NCBI GenBank assembly: GCA_012798485.1
Contig: JAAZND010000070.1
Span: forward strand, 1 to 5,423
Source: Candidatus Beckwithbacteria bacterium
GTDB taxonomy: Bacteria > Patescibacteriota > Microgenomatia > UBA1400 > UBA1449
Length of the DNA stretch: 5,423 nucleotides
Direction: 5' to 3'
A program made the position numbers and the translations under genes. The notes beneath the pieces were generated by a model that did not search any database, had not been told where the DNA came from, and saw only the letters and a list, made by a program, of their open reading frames with translations. This document shows, piece by piece, positions 1 through 5,387 of this stretch. The number at the start of each line of letters is the position of its first letter. Within the stretch, counting starts at the first letter, position 1.

Positions 1-65
1 AACAAGCGACTTGTTTGAGTGGCTGTTAGATCTAAACAGAAACAAGAAATAATCTTTTTCTGTTT
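1..65. repeat. Overlapping inverted repeats forming mutually exclusive hairpins
   Basis: Three inverted-repeat pairs share bases. AACAAG (1-6) pairs with CTTGTT (10-15). CTTGTTT (10-16) also pairs with AAACAAG (40-46), enclosing a smaller stem around the palindrome TTAGATCTAA (26-35). AAACAGAAA (34-42) pairs with TTTCTGTTT (57-65), extended inward by AAGA (44-47) with TCTT (53-56) across a five-base loop and one bulged C (43). Using one stem blocks its neighbour. No T-run follows on either strand, so a classical terminator is not supported. The role is unknown, and sequence to the left of the window is missing. Confidence 0.55.
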
Positions 66-95
66 ATAGTTACTAATTGGTCTATTATGACAAGA

Positions 96-122
96 CATTT
101 AGCTATTTTAACATGCTAAATG
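96..122. repeat. 8-bp stem-loop downstream of the minus-strand genes
   Basis: CATTTAGC (96-103) is a perfect inverted repeat of GCTAAATG (115-122), with an 11-base loop. It lies about 29 bases past the stop of the 41-residue minus-strand gene, where a terminator for the tyrS transcript could be expected. The bases after the stem on the minus strand are TCTTGTC, only partly T-rich. A weak or processing-type 3' end is possible, but the structure could also be chance in AT-rich DNA. Confidence 0.35.
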
Positions 123-150
123 CTAGTCTAGACCCTTATAAATTATTTAT

Positions 151-276
151 TTAAAACGTATAAAATACAGGCAGAATTGCAGTAAGCAACAATCCAATGA
201 TCATAAAAATTGCAAAAGCCACAGTGATAATTTTAAATATTGTTTTGTTTTTAATTTTTTTGCCAAAGATTCTCAT
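151..276 (-). CDS. Small single-helix membrane protein, 41 residues, function unknown
   Basis: The reading frame runs from ATG at 276 down to TAA at 151-153. The product begins with a basic stretch (MRIFGKKIKNK, residues 1-11). A single hydrophobic helix follows at about residues 14-38 (IITVAFAIFMIIGLLLTAIL is its core), ending PVFYTF. By the positive-inside rule, the short basic N-terminus should be cytoplasmic. The clean layout of charged head, one helix and immediate stop argues for a real small membrane protein. Short proteins of this style, with a helix ending near a proline, are common in Patescibacteria, but I cannot name a family. It lies 85 bp downstream of the tyrS stop on the same strand, so it may share that transcript. 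No Shine-Dalgarno precedes the ATG; a weak TATATT box lies at 290-295 on the minus strand. Because it is so short, automated callers could easily miss it. Confidence 0.6.
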   Translation of the reverse strand: MRIFGKKIKNKTIFKIITVAFAIFMIIGLLLTAILPVFYTF

Positions 277-361
277 GATAGTAATTGCGAATATATCAAT
301 TATTTTAAAATATACAAATTATTTGCATATTATTTTAAATCTGTATATTCGTGAATAGTTT

Positions 362-1564
362 TTAAACTAATTTTAACCATTTTCTTTTACCGACTTTCAA
401 AATCATACCGGCTTTGAGTTCAATTTCTTGTTTGGGATTTGTCATTATTTGTCCATCGATTTTGACTGCATTTTGTTCAACCAGTCTTTTGGCTTCAGAT
501 TTTGAAATGGTGAGATTAGTTTCTGCCAAAAAGTCTATCAAATTTTTTTTACTCCCCTGCTCTATTTTATATTCCGGCATATTTTCTGGAGTTTCATCAG
601 CCTGCACAGTTTTTTCAAAATGTTCTTGTGCCAGATTGGCTGTATTTTCATCATGCAGCATTTTGACCAATTCCCAAGCCAGCTTTTTTTTCTGCTCCAT
701 AGGATTATTTTTGATTTCCTCTTCAGTTGGTAACTTTTCTGTTGGAATTAAAGTGATTAATCTAAAACAGGGCATAATGGCTTCGTCAGTCAGACTCATA
801 ATCTGACCAAAAAGATTTTCTGCTTTTTCGACAATATTGATGGCATTACCTTCTGATTTGCCAAATTTTTTTCCATTGGTATCAGTTAAAAGCGGGACAG
901 CCATAGTTAGTTTATCTTTACCAGTGAGAGCTTTGATCAAATGTCTGCCTACAGACATATTAAAAATTTGGTCAGTTCCGCCCATTTCAATATCAACATC
1001 AAGAGAAATAGCATCTTTAGTGACTAAAACTGGGTATAAAAATTCATGAAGACTAATGGGTTTGCCTTCTTTGAGCCTTTTTTGGTACATATCTCTTTCA
1101 AGAATTTGTTGCGCAGTAAAATTCATAGCAAATTGTAAAACTTCAGTCATATTCATTCCGGCAAGCCATTCACTATTGAAGCGCATAGAGACTGGGTTTT
1201 CTCCTTCAAAACTTAGAATTGATTTGACTTGTTCTTGGTAAGTTTTGGCATTTTCGCGAGTTTTTTCAATAGTTAAAGGTATTCTTGCCTTATCTTTACC
1301 GGTTGGATCTCCAATAGTGGCAGTAAAATCACCAATGAGAAAAATGACTTCATGACCTAAATCATGAAGAATCTTTAAAACTAAAATACCGACAATATGA
1401 CCAATATGTAAATTGGCAGATGAAGGATCAAAACCTTGATAAATTTTGAGTTTTTTCCCCGAAAGTAAAAGTCTTTTCAATTCCTCTTTTCCAGGAATAG
1501 CTTGCTCTATTCTACGATCCAGAAGGTCATTAATAATTTTTTCATCAGTAATAATTTGAGTCAT
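362..1564 (-). CDS. tyrS: Tyrosyl-tRNA synthetase (class I, TyrRS)
   Basis: This cytoplasmic enzyme activates tyrosine with ATP and transfers it to tRNA-Tyr. The 400 residues match the usual bacterial length of about 400-420. The Rossmann catalytic domain spans roughly residues 35-240, with the class I signature HIGH at 53-56 and KFGKS at 233-237 serving as the KMSKS loop. Tyr42 and Asp184 correspond to the residues that contact the tyrosine hydroxyl in the Geobacillus enzyme; Asp86 and GGTDQ (195-199) are also present. An anticodon-binding helical region follows, and an S4 RNA-binding domain fills about 341-400. The GDFTATIGDPTGK and LTIEKTRENAKTY segments resemble the TyrZ-like bacterial type 2 group, although the signature loop is KFGKS. 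The usual Gln of YPxxQxxD is Val181 (YPVLVTKD), which is odd. The ATG at 1564 is the only in-frame ATG downstream of a stop at 1640-1642. No Shine-Dalgarno is present. The gene is divergent from the penicillin-binding protein gene. Confidence 0.96.
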   Translation of the reverse strand: MTQIITDEKIINDLLDRRIEQAIPGKEELKRLLLSGKKLKIYQGFDPSSANLHIGHIVGILVLKILHDLGHEVIFLIGDFTATIGDPTGKDKARIPLTIEKTRENAKTYQEQVKSILSFEGENPVSMRFNSEWLAGMNMTEVLQFAMNFTAQQILERDMYQKRLKEGKPISLHEFLYPVLVTKDAISLDVDIEMGGTDQIFNMSVGRHLIKALTGKDKLTMAVPLLTDTNGKKFGKSEGNAINIVEKAENLFGQIMSLTDEAIMPCFRLITLIPTEKLPTEEEIKNNPMEQKKKLAWELVKMLHDENTANLAQEHFEKTVQADETPENMPEYKIEQGSKKNLIDFLAETNLTISKSEAKRLVEQNAVKIDGQIMTNPKQEIELKAGMILKVGKRKWLKLV

Positions 1565-1571
1565 ATGATTT

Positions 1572-1600
1572 ATTTTATCAGGAGATGGCTGGGAGGTAAA
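1572..1600 (-). promoter_or_regulatory. Candidate promoter for tyrS, giving a leaderless mRNA
   Basis: On the minus strand, TTTACC (1600 to 1595, four of six matches to TTGACA) is separated by 17 bases from TAAAAT (1577 to 1572, five of six matches to TATAAT). The -10 box ends seven bases before the tyrS ATG, so transcription would start at or next to the first codon. This fits the absence of any Shine-Dalgarno sequence upstream of tyrS. A perfect TTGACA on the same strand at 1620 to 1615 has no usable -10 box at normal spacing (ACCTCC at 17 bases). The call is pattern matching only. Confidence 0.4.
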
Positions 1601-1690
1601 ATGGGATTTGTTTTTGTCAAGCTGATTTTCATCAAATTTTCATAAATTATTATTTAAAATTTTCTTTCTATATAAAACTTTTTAGACAAT

Positions 1691-1717
1691 TTCACTTTCC
1701 ATTAATTGTGTTATAAA
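1691..1717 (+). promoter_or_regulatory. Candidate extended -10 promoter for the penicillin-binding protein gene
   Basis: TG at 1709-1710, one base, then TATAAA at 1712-1717 forms an extended -10 element. Upstream TTCACT (1691-1696) matches four of six bases of the -35 consensus but at a short 15-base spacing, which extended -10 promoters can tolerate. A start near 1724 would leave a leader of about 37 bases before the ATG at 1761. The region is so AT-rich that chance TATA-like boxes are common; another lies near 1669-1676. Confidence 0.4.
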
Positions 1718-1760
1718 ATTAAACTATTGCAAAATTAATTTTTATCTTTAAACTTACTTT

Positions 1761-4505
1761 ATGAATTTATTTGCCAAAATCTTCCCTCATCGTATCTGGA
1801 AAAAAAGATTTAACGATTTGCAATTTAGAAGAAAAAAAATTTTATCTAGAAAAGGCCAAAGTTCTTTTTATTCCCGTTTACATAATAGAAATGATCAAAT
1901 TAATTTTGGAAAATGGTCGATTAGTAAGGCTAAGCTACTTAAATATTCTGCTATTGTTGTTTTTGTTGGTTTGATTTTTATGACTTTATCAACAGTGGCT
2001 TTGTTTGCTTGGTATGCCAAAGATCTTCCTCAGCCAGATAAAATTGTGCGTAAAGAAGGTTTTGCTACCAAAATTTATGATCGCAGCGGCAAACTCCTTT
2101 ATGAAGTTTTTGCTGATGAAAAAAGAATTCCAGTATCTTTAAACAACGTTTCTGATTCTATGAAAAAAGCTACTGTTGCAGTTGAAGATAAAAATTTTTA
2201 TAACCACCAGGGTTTTGATATTTTGTCTTATCCTCGTATTGCCTACAATATTTTATTTAAACATCGTGTGATTGGTGGTTCTACCCTAACCCAGCAAATA
2301 GTAAAAAATATTCTTTTAACCTCTGATAGAACTATTGCTCGTAAAATGAAAGAACTGATTTTGGCTATTCAAATTGAATCAAAATACAGCAAAGATGAGA
2401 TTCTGCAAATTTATCTGAATGAAGCCCCTTATGGTGGAACAGCCTGGGGAATTGCGGCTGCTTCCAATATGTATTTTGATAAAGATCCTAGAGACCTGAC
2501 TCTGACAGAAAGCGCAATTTTGGCAGGTATGCCCCAATCGCCTTCTTATTATTCTCCTTATGGTGCTCATCCGGAAGCATTTAAAGGAAGAACGCAAGAT
2601 GTCTTACGCCGTATGCGTGAAGATGGCTATATTACCAAAGATCAGGAACAACAATCGATCAAAGATTTAGATTCTGTTAAATTTAAACCTCAAGGAGGCG
2701 ATATTTTGGCTCCTCATTTTGTGATGTATGTTAAGTCACTTTTGGAAGAAAGATATGGTCAAAGTTTAGTGGAACAAGGAGGTTTGCAGGTTTATACCAC
2801 TTTGGATTACGCTTTACAGGAAAAAGTCCAGCAGATTGTGACTGATGAAATTGCTAAAGTGGCAGAGAGCCAACATATTACTAATGGGGCAGCAATGATT
2901 ATGGATCCTAAAACTGGAGAAATTTTGAGTATGGTTGGATCCAAGGATTATTTTGCACAGGATTATGATGGTAATGTCAATGTAGCCTTGTCTTTACGCC
3001 AGCCTGGATCTTCAATTAAACCTGTGACTTATTTAACAGCTTTGCATGAAGGTTATACGCCAGAATCAATCCTTATGGATGTGGAAACCGAATTTCCTGG
3101 AGTTTCAGAAAAGGAACCATATAAACCCAAAAATTACAACGGTAAATTTGTCGGACCAGTCACTTTGCGTAATGCTTTGGGGAATTCTTTAAATATTCCA
3201 GCAGTGAAACTTCTGGCTTTGGTTGGAGTTGATGACATGATGCAAATGGGTTACGAGATGGGTTTACCTTCGTTTGAGCCAACTCAGGAAGAGATTAATC
3301 GTGTGGGTTTATCTATTACTTTAGGTGGAGGCGAAGTACGTTTACTAGATTTGACTTCAGCTTATAGTGCTTTTGCCAATGGCGGCAAAAAAGTTGAGCC
3401 AATTTCGGTCACTAAAGTAGTTGATAAAGATGGCAAAATTTTAGAAGAATATAAACAGGAAACAGGGAAACAGGTAATCACACCAGAAGAAGCCTACATG
3501 ATTTCTGATATGCTTTCTGACGATAATGCCAGACTTTTAACTTTTGGAGCCAATTCTTTGCTTAATATTACTGGACGCACGGTAGCGGTCAAAACAGGAA
3601 CAACAGATGATATGAGAGATAACTGGACAATTGGCTGGACACCTCAGTTAATAGTTGGAGTTTGGGTGGGTAATAATGATAATTCTAAAATGAAATCTGT
3701 AGCTTCTGGTATTTCTGGTGCTTCTCCGATTTGGCGTAATAGTCTTTTGGCAGCTTTGGAAAGTTTTCCAGTGGTGGAGTTTGAAAAGCCAGCTGGTATC
3801 GAGACAGTTTTTTTGGATAAACTTTCCGGTTATCCGGCACATGATGGTTTTGAGGCCAAAGAGGCCAAAATTATTCAAGGTACTGCTCCGACTGGCGCTG
3901 ATCCGATTCATGTCAAGTTGAAAGTTTGTAAAAGTGATGAAAGTAAGCTGGCTCCAGTGGCTGTGGTTGCGAGAGATGATTTTATTGAAAAGGAATTTTA
4001 TGTTTTTAAGGAAAGTGATCCATTATATGGCGATAGCGACAATCATTGGCAAAAAGGGATAGATGCGTGGGTGAATTCTCAGTCTGACAGCAAATATCAT
4101 CCGCCAACAGAATATTGTGAAAATGGTGATGAAATTGGGATTAGATTTGAAACTCCTACAGATCATAATAAAGTCAATAATAAATTTGAAATTAAGATTA
4201 GAGTAGGAACCAGTGGTGGCGATATCGAAAAAGTAACTTTTTATGCTAATGATAAACAGATAGGAGAAACCCAAAGTAAACCTTATAAAATGGATGCTGA
4301 TCTTACCGACGGGACATATACACTCAAAGCTAAGGCTTATCGTACTGATGGTAAAACTGCCGAAACAACCATTAAAATTGGAGTGAATAAGGAATGGGAT
4401 TGGGCCGAACCTACTCCCACTCCTACCCCCACTTCAACGCCAAAAGCTTTAGCTACTCCTACTCCAACGCTGACTATTACGCCTACTCCAACACCAGGAG
4501 ATTAA
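1761..4505 (+). CDS. Class A penicillin-binding protein (bifunctional glycosyltransferase/transpeptidase, PBP1A type)
   Basis: This enzyme polymerises lipid II into glycan strands and cross-links the stem peptides outside the membrane. Residues 1-60 are a strongly basic cytoplasmic tail, followed by one membrane helix at about 61-86. The GT51 glycosyltransferase domain (about 100-300) shows EDKNFYNHQGFD with catalytic Glu142, GGSTLTQQ (172-179) and YLNEAPYG (218-225). The transpeptidase domain (about 375-665) has SSIK with nucleophile Ser417 and Lys420, SLN (476-478) and KTGT (611-614), so both activities look intact. A C-terminal extension follows. It contains Cys723 and Cys786, then an Ig-like Big_9-style domain (about 805-875), then a Pro-Thr tail (884-912). 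At 914 residues it exceeds the roughly 650-850 typical of the family because of this extension. An in-frame stop at 1749-1751 fixes the ATG as the first possible start. There is no Shine-Dalgarno. It probably forms an operon with the membrane-anchored protein 40 bp downstream. Confidence 0.95.
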   Translation: MNLFAKIFPHRIWKKRFNDLQFRRKKILSRKGQSSFYSRLHNRNDQINFGKWSISKAKLLKYSAIVVFVGLIFMTLSTVALFAWYAKDLPQPDKIVRKEGFATKIYDRSGKLLYEVFADEKRIPVSLNNVSDSMKKATVAVEDKNFYNHQGFDILSYPRIAYNILFKHRVIGGSTLTQQIVKNILLTSDRTIARKMKELILAIQIESKYSKDEILQIYLNEAPYGGTAWGIAAASNMYFDKDPRDLTLTESAILAGMPQSPSYYSPYGAHPEAFKGRTQDVLRRMREDGYITKDQEQQSIKDLDSVKFKPQGGDILAPHFVMYVKSLLEERYGQSLVEQGGLQVYTTLDYALQEKVQQIVTDEIAKVAESQHITNGAAMIMDPKTGEILSMVGSKDYFAQDYDGNVNVALSLRQPGSSIKPVTYLTALHEGYTPESILMDVETEFPGVSEKEPYKPKNYNGKFVGPVTLRNALGNSLNIPAVKLLALVGVDDMMQMGYEMGLPSFEPTQEEINRVGLSITLGGGEVRLLDLTSAYSAFANGGKKVEPISVTKVVDKDGKILEEYKQETGKQVITPEEAYMISDMLSDDNARLLTFGANSLLNITGRTVAVKTGTTDDMRDNWTIGWTPQLIVGVWVGNNDNSKMKSVASGISGASPIWRNSLLAALESFPVVEFEKPAGIETVFLDKLSGYPAHDGFEAKEAKIIQGTAPTGADPIHVKLKVCKSDESKLAPVAVVARDDFIEKEFYVFKESDPLYGDSDNHWQKGIDAWVNSQSDSKYHPPTEYCENGDEIGIRFETPTDHNKVNNKFEIKIRVGTSGGDIEKVTFYANDKQIGETQSKPYKMDADLTDGTYTLKAKAYRTDGKTAETTIKIGVNKEWDWAEPTPTPTPTSTPKALATPTPTLTITPTPTPGD
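4410..4502 (+). repeat. Pro-Thr-encoding low-complexity tail
   Basis: This C/T-rich stretch encodes residues 884-914 of the penicillin-binding protein. It contains runs of Pro-Thr dipeptides interrupted by a KALA segment and ending in PTPTPGD. The codons alternate between ACT/ACC/ACG and CCT/CCC/CCA, so the DNA repeat is imperfect although the protein repeat is regular. Such tails are common at the ends of exported proteins in Microgenomates-type genomes. They are usually read as flexible extracellular spacers or possible O-glycosylation sites. The last point is inference. Confidence 0.8.
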
Positions 4506-4516
4506 AAATTTATTTC

Positions 4517-4539
4517 TTGAAAGATAATTTATCTTTTAA
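4517..4539 (+). repeat. AT-rich stem-loop between the two plus-strand genes
   Basis: AAAGATAA (4520-4527) mirrors TTATCTTT (4529-4536). The outer pairing extends to TTG and TAA through one G-T pair, so a stem of about nine base pairs can form around a five-base loop. Seven A residues and the next ATG follow, with no T-run, so it is not a plus-strand intrinsic terminator. It ends seven bases before the start codon of the downstream gene and could affect initiation or protect an mRNA end. The stem has very little G+C and may be weak. Confidence 0.4.
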
Positions 4540-4545
4540 AAAAAT

Positions 4546-5109
4546 ATGAAAGCTTGGTGGATTGCGGTTGTGATGTTTCTGTTTGGCTTTATTGTCTGTT
4601 ATTTTTTATTTAGTTATAGAAATAACAAACAGCTTCAAACAAAAAATATTCAAGAAATTAGCATGGAAATTAGTAGTCCGGAACAGAATAAAGTTATGGA
4701 AGAATTTTTTGTAGCCACAGATGAGGCAGAGCAAAAAGAGCAAACTAAAATAAAAACAGATTTGAATAAGGAAAAAAGTTCAATTTCTGGAAGATTGTGT
4801 TATCCTTCCGAATATATTCCAGCTGGCAAAATTCAAGCCAAAAATATTCAAAATCAAGAAATTATCGATTTTCCAACTCAGGTTAATCAGACAAGTTATG
4901 AGATAAGTCTAGCTGAAGGAGAATATATTTTACGCTTTTTGACAGATAAGCAAATAAGTGGTTATTATACCAATGAATGCCCTACTGGAGCAGAAGTAAC
5001 CTGCGAAGTTGAGCCAAGAACTTTAAAGGTTATTAAAATTACTGCTAAACAAGTTATTAAGGATATCAGTTTGTGTGATTTTTATTATCAAACCGAACCA
5101 GAGTTTTAA
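4546..5109 (+). CDS. Membrane-anchored extracellular protein with a four-cysteine carboxypeptidase-regulatory-like domain
   Basis: I know no function for this 187-residue protein. Residues 3-23 form an N-terminal signal anchor (AWWIAVVMFLFGFIVCYFLF is its core) with no clear cleavage site. A charged, probably disordered linker covers about 24-78. The C-terminal domain (about 79-182) starts ISGRLCYPSEYIPAGKIQAK, contains SLAEGEYILRF and ends SLCDFYYQ. This beta-rich pattern resembles the CarboxypepD_reg-like or transthyretin-like fold, and closely similar domains with LCYPS and ICDWY motifs recur in Patescibacteria. Cys85, Cys145, Cys153 and Cys177 lie outside the membrane and could form two disulfides. 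The ATG follows an in-frame stop at 4537-4539, with no Shine-Dalgarno. It lies 40 bp after the penicillin-binding protein gene with no terminator between, so a shared transcript and an envelope role are likely. A wall-synthase accessory is possible but unproven. Confidence 0.85.
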   Translation: MKAWWIAVVMFLFGFIVCYFLFSYRNNKQLQTKNIQEISMEISSPEQNKVMEEFFVATDEAEQKEQTKIKTDLNKEKSSISGRLCYPSEYIPAGKIQAKNIQNQEIIDFPTQVNQTSYEISLAEGEYILRFLTDKQISGYYTNECPTGAEVTCEVEPRTLKVIKITAKQVIKDISLCDFYYQTEPEF

Positions 5110-5115
5110 AATATT

Positions 5116-5144
5116 TTGTCATGCTGAATTCATTTCAGTATCTT
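5116..5144 (+). promoter_or_regulatory. Candidate promoter carried by the palindromic repeat
   Basis: TTGTCA (5116-5121, five of six matches to the -35 consensus) is followed after 17 bases by TATCTT (5139-5144, four of six matches to the -10 consensus). A start near 5151 would give a leader of about 42 bases for the cupin-type gene at 5193, with the 5157-5175 hairpin inside it. The boxes overlap the left arm of the repeat, so this may be a coincidence of the repeat's own sequence. Confidence 0.25.
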
Positions 5145-5179
5145 AATAAAAAAAGATCCTGAAACTAGTTCAGGAATAC
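5118..5179. repeat. REP-like palindromic intergenic repeat made of two hairpin arms
   Basis: The left arm (5118-5144) and right arm (5153-5179) are imperfect inverted copies of each other around an A-rich centre. AAGAT, CTGAAA and TTCAG in the right arm mirror CTGAA, TTTCAG and ATCTT in the left. Each arm also folds on itself: CTGAA (5124-5128) with TTCAG (5134-5138), and TCCTGAA (5157-5163) with TTCAGGA (5169-5175). Both have five-base loops. The GTCATnCTGAA and CCTGAAACnnGTTCAGGA sequences match a style of dispersed palindromic repeat I recognise from many bacterial genomes. It begins eight bases after the stop of the anchored protein, so it may also act as a transcript end. Confidence 0.65.
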
Positions 5180-5192
5180 AAGATCTAATATT

Positions 5193-5342
5193 ATGAAAAT
5201 AATTAGAGCTTCAGATATTCAATTTGTCCCTGCTTCTCATGAGGATCCTAAAAATCCTGGAGTTTTGAAAAAAATAATGCTCACTTATAACCATTGCAGA
5301 AAACCCCGCACTGTAAGTGCGAGGGATGAATGCAATCAATGA
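5193..5342 (+). pseudogene. 5' fragment of a cupin-type gene, apparently interrupted by an insertion element
   Basis: ATG at 5193 opens a 49-codon frame that stops at TGA 5340-5342. Its first 28 or so residues include DIQFVPASHEDPKNPGVLKK. I recognise this as the start of small cupin-domain proteins of about 110-130 residues that are common in Patescibacteria and usually continue into the metal-binding cupin barrel. Here the barrel never appears. From about codon 29 the sequence becomes the arms of a large hairpin (5278-5345), and the translated tail (CRKPRTVSARDECNQ) is simply hairpin sequence. The gene is therefore read as broken by the IS200/IS605-type element to its right. Any remaining 3' part would lie beyond the window, on the element's far side. 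No Shine-Dalgarno is present. The exact last native codon is uncertain, between about 5270 and 5290. The cupin call comes from memory of the family's N-terminus, not from a search. Confidence 0.6.
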
Positions 5343-5345
5343 GCA
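5278..5345 (+). repeat. Nested three-tier hairpin at the element's left end
   Basis: TGCTCA (5278-5283) pairs with TGAGCA (5340-5345). ATTGCA (5293-5298) pairs with TGCAAT (5331-5336). CCCCGCACT (5304-5312) pairs with AGTGCG plus GGG (5316-5321 and 5323-5325) around a GTA loop, leaving A5322 bulged. The inner stem is the most GC-rich structure in the window. In IS200/IS605 elements such an imperfect palindrome with an unpaired base is the transposase recognition site. A folded left end may also shield tnpA from read-through transcription or translation, as known for IS200. Confidence 0.7.
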
Positions 5346-5387
5346 CAAAAACGTAAAGCTTAAGTCATTTGATAAGATATAGTTAAG

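Noticed and set aside
414..1241. Plus-strand open frames opposite tyrS
   Set aside because: They are antisense to a gene with complete TyrRS motifs, are compositionally odd (Ser/Cys-rich) and show no domain or initiation signal.
1615..1620. Perfect TTGACA on the minus strand as the tyrS -35 box
   Set aside because: At 16-18 bases downstream the sequence is C-rich (ACCTCC region) with no acceptable -10 box.
1565..1760. T-box riboswitch for tyrS
   Set aside because: The leader would need to be a few hundred bases with a conserved T-box and a terminator. The divergent gap is 196 bases, no T-box-like core is visible, and the likely promoter abuts the ATG.
2379..2597. Minus-strand frame within the penicillin-binding protein gene
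   Set aside because: It is opposite the well-conserved GT51 region and its Arg/Ile-rich product has no recognisable features.
3648..4274. Further frames on either strand within the 3' half of the penicillin-binding protein gene
   Set aside because: All overlap the intact transpeptidase and Ig-like coding sequence; they are explained as shadow frames.
4517..4545. Intrinsic terminator between the penicillin-binding protein and the anchored protein
   Set aside because: The stem is AT-rich and is followed by A residues rather than a T-run on the plus strand.
5304..5345. CRISPR repeat or tRNA-like structure
   Set aside because: There is a single copy with no spacers, and no acceptor stem or anticodon arm arrangement. 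A transposon-end hairpin explains it better.
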